Assembly (NCBI GenBank): GCA_030374805.1 | Contig: JARGSG010000098.1 | Span: 124,001-188,000, forward strand | Direction: 5' to 3' | DNA length: 64,000 bases | From: Gracilaria gracilis | Lineage: Eukaryota; Rhodophyta; Florideophyceae; Gracilariales; Gracilariaceae | Shown here: in pieces, positions 21,428 to 29,413 of the stretch | Position numbering within the stretch: position 1 is the stretch's first letter | Layout: every line of letters starts with the position of its first letter | Program-made: the position numbers and the translations under genes | Notes under the pieces: model-generated | Databases searched by the model: none | The model's input: the letters and a program-made list of their open reading frames with translations, nothing else | Told to the model about the DNA's origin: nothing

Positions 21428-22699
21428 ATGCCCGCGGCGTTTGTCGCTGCTCCGGCACGTTTGCCGAGATATGGTCGTCTACAATTCCAAACAGAGCGAA
21501 GACCTAGAACACTACGTCACTCAATACGGCCGCGCGCTTCGGTACCAACGCCAGTTGCTGCTCCACCGCCTTCTGGAGGGGCAGGAATTCACGCCGCACT
21601 TCTGGTATGCGCCACCGCCGGCATCGTATCCTCTCGAAATCGCATAGGAGCTGCCCTATCTCCTCCATTGGTGTCAAGTCTTCTTGCTCTCGTTCTAAGT
21701 AACGCAAGCATCGTTCCTGTTCGACATGAAGCGTACACCACCATAACGCGTATTTTGGTCCCCCTGTCGCTACCACTGCTGCTTTCACGGGCGGATTTGA
21801 GACGCATTATTCGAGAAACGGGGCGTCTCTTTCCCCTGTTTCTGGTCGCAACCCTCTGTACCGTGATTTCCACTTTGCTCTGCGTCCAGTTGTTACCTAT
21901 CGCGGGCAGTGATGGGTGGAAACTTGCTGCGGCGCTTTGTGCAAGGCATATTGGAGGCGCGGTTAACTTTGCCGCTGTAGTTGATGTATTGCGGCCATCT
22001 GAATCACTTGTGGCTGCAGTTCTGGCTGCCGACAATCTTGTTGTGGCAGCTTATTTTGCTGTCCTACTGCTCATCGCAAAGCCAGGATCTCCAGCTTCCC
22101 TCAAATCCCCCACCCCCTCATCATCTTCCTCTTCATCTTCCTCTGTCACGCCTCTTCCTGCCACCGCGTCATCCTTCAACCTAGAAAAGCTTTCCGTTTC
22201 TCTCACCGTCTCATCGATGTTGGTGTTTTGTGCGCACCTGATTTGCAATATACTTCCGTTCTCGCCAGGACCAATTCCCGTGGTCACTTTACTATCAGTT
22301 CTAGTCGCAACGTTATTTCCCGACGTAATCCGCCCTTATCACTCCGCTTGCGCAGCCATAGGAATGCTTTTCACACAACTGTTCTTCGCCGTAGTTGGAG
22401 CCTCGTCCGGATCGATATTATCCGTTTTAAGAGCCTCGCCGCAATTGTTCCTGTTCTGTATTGCTCACATCGGGTTTCATTTCTTACTCCTCATGCTGGC
22501 ACGATGGATTTTCCGCTTTGATCTGAACCAATGCTTGCTTGTGAGTAACGCAGCCGTGGGCGGCCCTACCACGGCGGCTGCAATGGCGGCGTCCAAGAAT
22601 TGGCAGGCGCTAGTTGCTCCTGCGCTGCTCATTGGAGTTTTTGGATATGCAATTGCTACTTTTGTTGCTTTGGGCTTGGGTCACTTCGCGCTCAAGTAA
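21428..22699 (+). CDS. DUF819 family integral membrane protein, probably plastid-targeted
   Basis: A 423-residue protein starting at ATG 21428 (MPAAFVAAP). About 50 residues of Arg/Pro/Ser-rich leader with Phe at position 5 precede the membrane part, consistent with a red algal plastid transit peptide (inference). The remainder has roughly ten hydrophobic helices with motifs seen in the DUF819 (YjcL-like) family: SNASIVPVRHEAYTTITRIL, LLLSRADLRRIIRETGR, ARHIGGAVNFAAVVDVL and AADNLVVAAYFAVLL. The C-terminal half has NAAVGGPTTAAAMAASKNW followed by VAPALLIGVFGYAIATFVAL, also characteristic. A Ser-rich loop divides the two halves. The transported substrate is unknown. The gene is convergent with PNO1, 138 bp away. 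Confidence 0.8.
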   Translation: MPAAFVAAPARLPRYGRLQFQTERRPRTLRHSIRPRASVPTPVAAPPPSGGAGIHAALLVCATAGIVSSRNRIGAALSPPLVSSLLALVLSNASIVPVRHEAYTTITRILVPLSLPLLLSRADLRRIIRETGRLFPLFLVATLCTVISTLLCVQLLPIAGSDGWKLAAALCARHIGGAVNFAAVVDVLRPSESLVAAVLAADNLVVAAYFAVLLLIAKPGSPASLKSPTPSSSSSSSSSVTPLPATASSFNLEKLSVSLTVSSMLVFCAHLICNILPFSPGPIPVVTLLSVLVATLFPDVIRPYHSACAAIGMLFTQLFFAVVGASSGSILSVLRASPQLFLFCIAHIGFHFLLLMLARWIFRFDLNQCLLVSNAAVGGPTTAAAMAASKNWQALVAPALLIGVFGYAIATFVALGLGHFALK

Positions 22700-22837
22700 A
22701 TGCTACTCGTTTGTATTTCGGATACGGCGGGGTAGTAGTAAACAAAGCAGGGCGGAAGGAGTGAAAGCTCCGAAGCAAGTAGCGTATTGTTTTACTAAAG
22801 CTGTACACTAATTAAGGTTTGTTTCGCTAAACGAAGG

Positions 22838-23530
22838 TCAAAACTTTCGTTCGTTGAGCCGAGCACTGACAGATCTTAAGCGATTGTATACTTTCCCCGG
22901 CGCAGCTCCCAAAACAAGAGAAGATATGGCGTGTCGCGCTAATCGAGTATTCTCGTACGACCCCAGAATATGAATCTTGGTATCGGCCACAACAATCCTT
23001 GTCTTGGTAGCATTCTCGATGGTGAATTTTGTTCGCCCATCCTTGCCAGCGACTCTTCCAACGGCCCTAGAAAGATGGTCTCCCTTGAGGGTAGCGCGGA
23101 CATCCTTGACTTCAAACGTTTCTATATAAAGTTCATCAAGTCGAATCAACGCCAGAGCGTCCGCGACAGCGAAGCCCAACACAAAGGCCTTGATGAAATC
23201 GGCACCTTTCTGAAGTGCGCTGGCATCTTCTGTGGCCTTGCTTGTCTTCAGTTCGACGTTTTTCGTGCGCGTGTTCATGCGGATTTGGAGCTTGAGATGC
23301 TTGACGATTGGTTGATAGATTTCCATCCATTGTGAACGAAGAGGGGTGATTCGGTTGGGCGGGACCGGAATCTTGCGCGTTTGCTTTCCAGACTTGCGTA
23401 ACGCTTTTGCGGACAGTTTCTTGAAGGTAGGCGCTTTCGGCAGCTGTGGTTTGTTTGCTTGTTTGCTGCTTGGCGACGACGTCGTAGTGGACGTTGCCAC
23501 AGACGCATCCATTGGTGCTGTTGTCGACAT
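22838..23530 (-). CDS. PNO1: PNO1/DIM2, KH-domain 40S ribosome assembly factor
   Basis: A 230-residue protein starting at ATG 23528-23530 (MSTTAPMDAS). The first 50 residues are Ser/Thr/Lys-rich. Then come IPVPPNRITPLRSQWMEIYQ, IRMNTRTKNVELKTS and GADFIKAFVLGFAVADALAL, followed by LKGDHLSRAVGRVAGKDGRT with the KH-type GxxG surrogate. The protein ends in LGAAPGKVYNRLRSVSARL. These are hallmark segments of PNO1/Dim2. It binds near the 3' end of 18S rRNA in pre-40S particles and recruits Dim1 and Nob1 (family knowledge). Length is typical (about 230-275). Intronless; divergent from the CUE gene across a 413-bp GC-rich spacer. Confidence 0.95.
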   Translation of the reverse strand: MSTTAPMDASVATSTTTSSPSSKQANKPQLPKAPTFKKLSAKALRKSGKQTRKIPVPPNRITPLRSQWMEIYQPIVKHLKLQIRMNTRTKNVELKTSKATEDASALQKGADFIKAFVLGFAVADALALIRLDELYIETFEVKDVRATLKGDHLSRAVGRVAGKDGRTKFTIENATKTRIVVADTKIHILGSYENTRLARHAISSLVLGAAPGKVYNRLRSVSARLNERKF

Positions 23531-23943
23531 TTTGCTTATCAAGTTAGATAGTGGCGAGAGAAAGCGGTGATGGCGAAAAAGACCCGCGGTGGTGAGCGAT
23601 GGTGGGGGTTGACGATACGGCCGACGCCGGACATGTCATCAAGCACAGCTATTGCCAAAACTGCGTGAGCTGCGATTGGCTGTGAAGAAAAGTGGCTTCG
23701 AATCGCCATTTTTTGGAGCAAAGCGATGGTCCATTGGACAAGTAAACCGCTGTGAGTGCGCGAGAGCGCGCGAAACGAGCACTAATGGAACACTGAAACG
23801 CGCCATGGAGCGCGCGCCGCGCCACCTTCACCAACGGACAGCGCCACGTCCAAACTGCTTCACACCTGCCGCCAGCCCGCGCGCCTGCGCCGCGCGCCAC
23901 CCCCGCGCGTCCGCTCCCGCTCGCCCCCGCGGCGGCGCGCGCA

Positions 23944-25068
23944 ATGGCGTCGTCCTCGTCCGCGCGCGCGGCATCGCCGCCCAACTCGTCGCCGCCCTCG
24001 CCGCCAAACCCGTCGCCCATCTCGCGCGTGATGCGGCGCGCCACCGCCGCGTCGCGCCGCCAGATCCGCCGCGCGCGCCGCCGCCCGCTCCGTCCCGAGC
24101 CGTCCGCGCTGCGCGCGCTGCTCATCCGCTTCCCGGAGCACGACGCGTCCACCGTGTCCGCGCTGCTGGCGCGCCACGCCGGCGACGCCGTCGCCGTCAC
24201 CGCGCTGCTGGAGCGCGCGCGCGTCGCGTCGCAGCAGCCGCAGCAGCCACCGTCCTCTGCGAGCAGCTCGCCGTCGTCGCCGCCGCCACCGCCCCCGCCT
24301 CTCCCGCCCCCGCTGCCGTCGGAGCGGGCTGACGCTGTGAGGCGCGTGGCGGGCGTGAAACGGTCGCGTGAGGCGACCAGACGCGCTTCGTCGCCACGAG
24401 CCGCGCCGCCTCTGTCGCCGCCGCGGGTAGTGACGCCGCCCGCGCACGTTCTGCGCCATGCGGTGACGCCGCCCGCGCACGTTCTACGCCATGCGGTGAC
24501 GCCGCCCAGCCCCAGTGCGATGCTGACGCCGTCCACCCCGCACCCGCGTCGTCCGCACAGTTTCGACCCTTCGCCGGTGTTTGCGCCGTCGCTGCCGCCT
24601 TCGGCGGCGTCCATCTCACTGTCGGCGGAGCCTTCGCCCGTGAAGCGCGCGCACGCGGGCGCGCTCTTGCAGCAGATGACGACGCTGGAGAATCGGCTGC
24701 ATGTGTTTCTGGTCACTTCGCGACAGCAGCACGTTGCCATTCGTCGCGCGTTGCATCAGGCGCATGTGGATTTGCAGTCGTTGCGCGCGACGCATAACGT
24801 GCTGCGCGCTGAGGTGGAGGAGACTGCGTCCAGGGTGTCGCGCGCGGATGACTTTCTCGACCGATTGAGACGCGATGTGCAGACGGCGCTCTTGGCAAAG
24901 CGTAATACCGCAGTCAATCGAGTACGCGGGCTGGCTCTGCATGTGTTTTATACCATGCTCAGTGTTACGGTTCGACTCGTGTTCTTCATCGGAACGCTTG
25001 GTAGAAGAGCATGGATTGCCGTCAGACGCGATTCCGATAACGCCGGGAAGCCTACCAACCACACTTAA
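23944..25068 (+). CDS. CUE-domain, Pro-rich, coiled-coil protein with C-terminal membrane anchor
   Basis: A 374-residue protein. After an Arg/Ser-rich start, residues about 54-92 (LRALLIRFPEHDASTVSALL, then ARHAGDAVAVTALLERA) fit a CUE ubiquitin-binding domain, with FP and a C-terminal ALLE helix. A long Pro/Ala/Ser-rich linker contains an exact 11-residue duplication (VTPPAHVLRHA). Residues about 235-310 form a coiled coil, and about 320-350 (LALHVFYTMLSVTVRLVFFI) form a single hydrophobic helix followed by a basic tail. This suggests a tail-anchored ubiquitin-binding protein on an organelle membrane (inference). No orthologue was recognised. Codon use is very GC-rich in the first 700 bp and milder after. 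Confidence 0.65.
   Translation: MASSSSARAASPPNSSPPSPPNPSPISRVMRRATAASRRQIRRARRRPLRPEPSALRALLIRFPEHDASTVSALLARHAGDAVAVTALLERARVASQQPQQPPSSASSSPSSPPPPPPPLPPPLPSERADAVRRVAGVKRSREATRRASSPRAAPPLSPPRVVTPPAHVLRHAVTPPAHVLRHAVTPPSPSAMLTPSTPHPRRPHSFDPSPVFAPSLPPSAASISLSAEPSPVKRAHAGALLQQMTTLENRLHVFLVTSRQQHVAIRRALHQAHVDLQSLRATHNVLRAEVEETASRVSRADDFLDRLRRDVQTALLAKRNTAVNRVRGLALHVFYTMLSVTVRLVFFIGTLGRRAWIAVRRDSDNAGKPTNHT
24430..24507 (+). repeat. 33-bp in-frame tandem duplication in the CUE gene
   Basis: Two 33-bp units at 24430-24462 and 24463-24495 differ at one synonymous base (CTG/CTA) and are followed by a 12-bp partial third copy. Each encodes VTPPAHVLRHA. The near identity points to a recent duplication. 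Confidence 0.9.
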
Positions 25069-25567
25069 CCTTTTTCACAACTGCTCGTTATCTTGTTTGA
25101 AACTTTCCTCCATCTACTGACAGCGAACGCTTCAGGTGTGCATCCTGTTTCTCAAACCTGCTTGATATCACATTGAGAGCTCATGTAATCGTTGCTCCAG
25201 ACAACTGGAGAATATGCTGATGGCTGACTTGTTTCAGCCGCCCTATCAACGCGATATGCACTGTGATGTCACATACTAAAGTAACCGCGTTCGCGACGGC
25301 ATTCAATTCAACTTGACTAGGCTCATTTTTCACCGCATGGAAACAGTATCGATACCAACGGTACCGTTTTACTATAAAGAGTAATTCGCTGACGTTGCCT
25401 TTATTTCCATTGCGCGCTTGTGGTTGCTTCACGCCAATTCTTGCTCGCATAAGCGTTGTGATGAACTAGAAACTGGACCAAACTAGTACCTAGTCACAGT
25501 CGCGTGAATAGTATTATGCGTGTAAGAGGGCCAACCTGCTAAAAGGTTAGCCCTCGTATCCTCAACT

Positions 25568-25624
25568 ATGATTGTTACATATGTCAGAATCTGACATATG
25601 TAACAATCATCTGACAGTCAGATG
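25568..25624. repeat. Two overlapping near-perfect palindromes
   Basis: Arms 25568-25588 and 25590-25610 are 21-bp exact reverse complements around a single A. The last three bases start a second palindrome with 8-bp arms, 25608-25615 and 25617-25624, again around one A. Extrusion as a cruciform or hairpin is possible; no coding sense was seen. Confidence 0.95.
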
Positions 25625-25751
25625 TGTCTGATGTAGAGATAGTTGTCAAGGAAGAACTATTAACCTTGCATCCTTACATCTACAACGGTACCAACGGTAC
25701 CTGTAGCGTTCTACTCTTTGTGTTGTGAATATCGGAGGTTTCAATTGGGCT

Positions 25752-25853
25752 CTCAATTGGGCTTAAAACTGCTGACCAAGCACTCGCCGTGTCCAATTTG
25801 GTCCTAACGCGGCGGCGGCGAGTGCTTGGTCAGCAGTTTTGAGCCCAATTGAG
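25752..25853. repeat. 38-bp stem hairpin with 26-nt loop
   Basis: Arms 25752-25789 and 25816-25853 are reverse complements with one mismatch (an A/G difference that would be a G-U wobble in RNA). The loop is 25790-25815. The decamer CAATTGGGCT at the base of the stem is also present as an extra copy just upstream. This could be a MITE-like foldback or a small-RNA precursor. Confidence 0.9.
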
Positions 25854-27152
25854 CATCATAACTGAACTCTACCCTTGGTAACTTACCAACCATTGGTGCC
25901 TTCGGATTTCTGGATGTATCACATCATGTGATCTTTTGGATGCACACCTCAGATGCATTCAAGACACAGCCGTCGACAGCCCTATTGTTGGGGCGCTCAA
26001 TGTTACGAAACATGTCTTCCGCGCTCGCCAAAATTCAGATAAAGATAAAGCGGTCATCGCCGTCAACGTTTACGCATTGACGAGCTTGTTGAGACAGGCC
26101 CAAGACGGGTTATAATGTATTCACACATAGCTTTTGCTTTCATATGACTTTCTTTTCGGTGTGAATCTGCGTGCAGAAGGTGATTCTGGCGGCGGAGGGT
26201 AACCTTCCGTTGGTAAATCGCGAAACTCAACGGGATCCTGTAATGTTAGATAGATAATGTTACACTGTATTCTGTCATTTGTTTCGACCGGAGGCGTTTC
26301 GCTATCGACGTAAATGTCTTGTTACAGAAATCGCTCTCGCATCGTTGAGGTCCCCCGCAGCATATTTTGAGCGTTCTCGTCATATTCACAGGGCCGTATC
26401 ACGGGAGGGATAAGGGTTACACCGCGTATTGCACACACACCACACACCAAAGCTGTATGCTCGTCAATAGAAATGCAAATATGTACAGAACACCGTGTTC
26501 AGTATCTGTGAAACTGTAGCGTTAGTGATAGCCCTCACCTTTCAGGAGTTGCAGGCTGTAACAGGCTGTTGCAGACAGACAGCTCATGACATACAGTAGA
26601 TATCAGTCTTCGGGTCAAAACTCGTATTTGTCTACAAAACCCTCGATACGCCTAAAATAAAGCCATCATCATCATTTGAACCAGGTTTAAATCCAAGCTA
26701 AGCTTGTTATGGGCAGTATGTAACAAAGTTCAGCCAATCGTCAACAGGTCAGAGAGACTTCCGCGTTCACCCAGTTTCAGGTTTGTCATCGGAGATTGTC
26801 TGCTTCCTGGGCAATGACACTACAAAAGTACCGTTGGTAGATATTGATAGGTTTCTCTGCAAGTCACCAATTTGCAGTAACCTTTACGACATCTTCATTT
26901 CGTGACAGACATAGCGTACCCACAGGCTTCCAATCTCTGTGGAACACAGTTCCCACGGTTTCGTTCCCTATAAAATCATGTTCTCCGTGCTACCGCTTTA
27001 GTCATCTTCGTCTCCTGTTGTACCTACGACGTACAAATATCAAGATATCCTTGGTGAAACAAATTTGCTGATAGTCATTTTGCTTTATCCCTTGGCACTT
27101 CTCTTACCGTGAGACGTTTCGGTTTCGTCTAATATCCTGTCTATATCATAAT

Positions 27153-28778
27153 ATGGCCTCTGCCGGGTATCGATCGGTATTCGAATTCTTTGACAAAGAC
27201 CGAAGCGGTTTCATCTCACCTTCGGAACTCAGAGAAGCTATAGGCGCATGTGGCCAGCACATTGAAGACCAAGACCTTAGCAATGCTATTCAAGCGGCTG
27301 GCTTGGATAACCAGGAAATCTCGTACGAACGTTTTGCAAACTTCATACAACATCTTGAGTCGCGGACCCTTTCCTTCGAAGATATTGATCAGCTTTTCAA
27401 GTCCTTGGATGTCGACTGTAGTGGATATCTTACTGCGGCAGAAATACGTCATTTCATGACCAATATGAATCTCTGTGAAGATGACGCTGTTGTGGATGAA
27501 ATGATTTCTCTCTATGACTTGGATGGGAACGGTGAGATCACAATTGAGGAATTATTGGCATGCTTGAAGAACTTAGGTTATCGCACAGAAGAGGGCGTCG
27601 ACGATATGCTCAAAAGGATGGTCACCAATCGTGTGACAGCCGAAAAACCGCAGACTGAAACTTCACCGAGCGTCCCTCAGAAGACTACGATGTTCAGCAT
27701 AGAGAGTTTTCCGGAAGAAGTGCAAGAAATCATGTCGTTGTTTGACTTTGGCTCGGAGCATCAAGTATCTGAAGATGATTTGAGGCGTGCAGCTGAACTT
27801 TTGAAGTTGCAGAAAATGCAAGGTGTGCGAGATCCAGAGGCTAACCCAGCGTTGCATTGGGCAGTGGGTCGGAAGAAGAGCGGTTTAGGCAACCTTATCT
27901 ACAAGGCAAACCACCTTGCCCTTATCGTGAGTGACGTGGGAAGAAGTGCTTCCTTCTATAGCAACATTCTTGGCTTCCAGCAAATAAGGCGTCCAAACTT
28001 CGATAGACATGGTGGATGGTTTACGATGGGTAATCTTGAATTGCATCTTATCAAGGGAACGCCGGTTGTACACAGTGGAGACGACTTGGTCGTCGGACAC
28101 ATAAGCATAGAGACTTTCGATATTGACAAAGTACCAACAGTCTTAAAGGAACTTGGCGTACCGTTCCGTCAGAACGTTTCAGTTCCTTCCAAAGCAGATG
28201 CTGGTGGACCAAACTCTTCAAATTCAAATGCTGCGATAATGCGACAGTACTTCATTCGTGATCCAGATGGGTATTACATAGAGATATGTAACTGTGACAT
28301 ACTTACCCAGTACTGTTTGGGAGAGAAAGAGAACTTGAGTGGGTACGAGGAGGGAGTTAAACCACTCAATGCAGAAAGTGCTGCCAGAATAATCACGTTT
28401 ATGCACAAATGGACTGGAAAAGGGCAAACAAGTCATCATGAGAGGGAAAGCTTGGTTGAGGAAGCAAGAGCTACGGATGGTAGTATCGAGGCCTATGCGA
28501 AGCTGCTTGGGTACGTGGCTGCCGATGAACTCGATGGAGAAAAACTACACAACCTCATCGTTCGTCGCGGTGTATACGGAGATATTTGCCAAAACGAGAG
28601 CGAAAAGGACCTTGAACGGATATTATTGAGTTGCGGGAATGATGTGCCGAAAGCTGATTGCTTGATGAAGCTTCGTGTGGAGGTGCAAGGGTCGCGACAA
28701 GTTCAAGCACCAGTGTTTTACGAAGGCGGCGAAGTATTAGTGCGACCGCAAGAGAAGGAATTACATGATGACTTGTGA
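27153..28778 (+). CDS. EF-hand calcium-binding protein fused to a VOC/glyoxalase-like domain
   Basis: A 541-residue single-exon gene. The N-terminal 150 residues hold calmodulin-type EF-hands: canonical 12-residue loops DKDRSGFISPSE (about 14-25), DVDCSGYLTAAE (about 87-98) and DLDGNGEITIEE (about 122-133), plus one degenerate hand between the first two. Residues about 250-390 form a vicinal-oxygen-chelate fold: NHLALIVSDVGRSASFYSNI, NLELHLIKG, VGHISIETFDID and RDPDGYYIEICNCD, giving the usual His/Glu/His/Glu metal ligands. A 150-residue C-terminal region of unknown type follows. The likely reading is a Ca2+-controlled glyoxalase- or dioxygenase-type enzyme; the substrate is unknown. Start ATG is the first in frame. 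Confidence 0.85.
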   Translation: MASAGYRSVFEFFDKDRSGFISPSELREAIGACGQHIEDQDLSNAIQAAGLDNQEISYERFANFIQHLESRTLSFEDIDQLFKSLDVDCSGYLTAAEIRHFMTNMNLCEDDAVVDEMISLYDLDGNGEITIEELLACLKNLGYRTEEGVDDMLKRMVTNRVTAEKPQTETSPSVPQKTTMFSIESFPEEVQEIMSLFDFGSEHQVSEDDLRRAAELLKLQKMQGVRDPEANPALHWAVGRKKSGLGNLIYKANHLALIVSDVGRSASFYSNILGFQQIRRPNFDRHGGWFTMGNLELHLIKGTPVVHSGDDLVVGHISIETFDIDKVPTVLKELGVPFRQNVSVPSKADAGGPNSSNSNAAIMRQYFIRDPDGYYIEICNCDILTQYCLGEKENLSGYEEGVKPLNAESAARIITFMHKWTGKGQTSHHERESLVEEARATDGSIEAYAKLLGYVAADELDGEKLHNLIVRRGVYGDICQNESEKDLERILLSCGNDVPKADCLMKLRVEVQGSRQVQAPVFYEGGEVLVRPQEKELHDDL

Positions 28779-29117
28779 AACGAGGGACGTATATTCACTC
28801 TGAACTCCGAACGAGAGGTGGACGAGTTCGGAATTGGTCTTCCCTCAGTGCATGAGGAGCTGCCCTAGATCTGGATCACAGCCAAGGATAGTACACTTGT
28901 AGCTTCATTCTTCTTGATTGGGGAGATGCACAACTTGTGCAGCGCAAGCAAACGTTTCGTTGTGCGGTAGCTTGACATGGAACAATACTTTAAATCGTGC
29001 ACAACAGCGTGTTATAAAGAGAGAGACTGAGCCTCAAGTCATGTAAAGCAGACAAGGTGACCTCATTAACCAGGCGGGCTTTCCGAGGAATCCGGAATCC
29101 GAGGGTTCCAAACATGC
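28779..29117. other. Intergenic spacer between EF-hand/VOC gene and tRNA-Cys
   Basis: About 340 bp with no frame of note, probably the 3' UTR of the upstream gene. An 18-bp dyad (TTCCGAGG/AATCCGGAA type) lies near 29080. Confidence 0.4.
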
Positions 29118-29129
29118 AAAAAAGCAAAA
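29118..29129 (-). terminator. RNA polymerase III terminator of tRNA-Cys
   Basis: On the minus strand a TTTT tract (29126-29129) lies 8 nt after the tRNA 3' end, and a TTTTTT tract (29118-29123) follows. These are standard Pol III stop signals. Confidence 0.7.
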
Positions 29130-29137
29130 GAACCAGA

Positions 29138-29220
29138 AGGGCCCGGCGTGAGTCGAACACGCGACCTATCGATCTGCAGTCGATTGCTCTACAGCGCGGA
29201 TACCACTGAGCTACGAACCC
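29138..29220 (-). tRNA. tRNA-Cys(GCA) with an 11-nt insertion (putative intron) in the D-loop
   Basis: Read on the minus strand, the 83-nt gene folds as a standard cloverleaf once 11 nt are removed: acceptor GGGTTCG/CGGGCCC, D-stem GCTC/GAGC, anticodon stem ATCGA/TCGAT with loop CTGCAGA (anticodon GCA), variable AGGTC, T-stem GCGTG/CACGC with loop TTCGACT, and discriminator T73 as expected for tRNA-Cys. The D-loop is AGTGGTA followed by the extra TCCGCGCTGTA (29190-29200). The normal loop is AGTGGTA, so the extra bases look like an ectopic intron; boundaries are ambiguous by 1-4 nt because TA recurs. No canonical intron at position 37/38 is present. D-loop introns are known in tRNA genes of the red alga Cyanidioschyzon. 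Confidence 0.88.
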
Positions 29221-29413
29221 TCACTCACTGCTTCCCAATGCTGTTTTTTTTTCTATTTAGCTATAAATGTGTATTCTTCATTGTAGGATCAGGACCATTT
29301 TGATCCCATACGCATCAACTCCGAAGTTGGTCGTTGACATCAACTGATCCCAACGCCCTAGATAGCAACACTCAGCCACATTCCCGTCTCAACCTTCACC
29401 TGCTCCGTTCCAC

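Larger units (their letters stand above)
25355..26837. mobile_element. Candidate non-autonomous relative of the pogo-like element TE1
   Basis: The left end TACCAACGGTAC and its inverted complement at the right end (26828-26839) match the first 10 bases of the TE1 terminal repeat and are preceded by TA on both sides. A second forward copy at 25691 could be an alternative left end. Beyond the 12 bp the arms agree only loosely (a TTTT follows both). No coding sequence is inside. The call is tentative. Confidence 0.3.
25069..27152. other. Repeat-bearing 2.1 kb intergenic region
   Basis: No gene was recognised on either strand. The region holds a 43-nt near-perfect palindrome, a 38-bp hairpin, and three copies of the decamer CCAACGGTAC (or complement), which is also the outer terminal repeat of the pogo-like element at 36-38 kb. 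It looks like old transposon debris between the CUE gene and the EF-hand/VOC gene. Confidence 0.6.

Noticed and set aside
23649-24740. 363-codon minus-strand frame opposite the CUE gene
   Set aside because: Gly/Arg/Ala-rich low complexity produced by high GC; the plus strand has a CUE domain, coiled coil and membrane helix.
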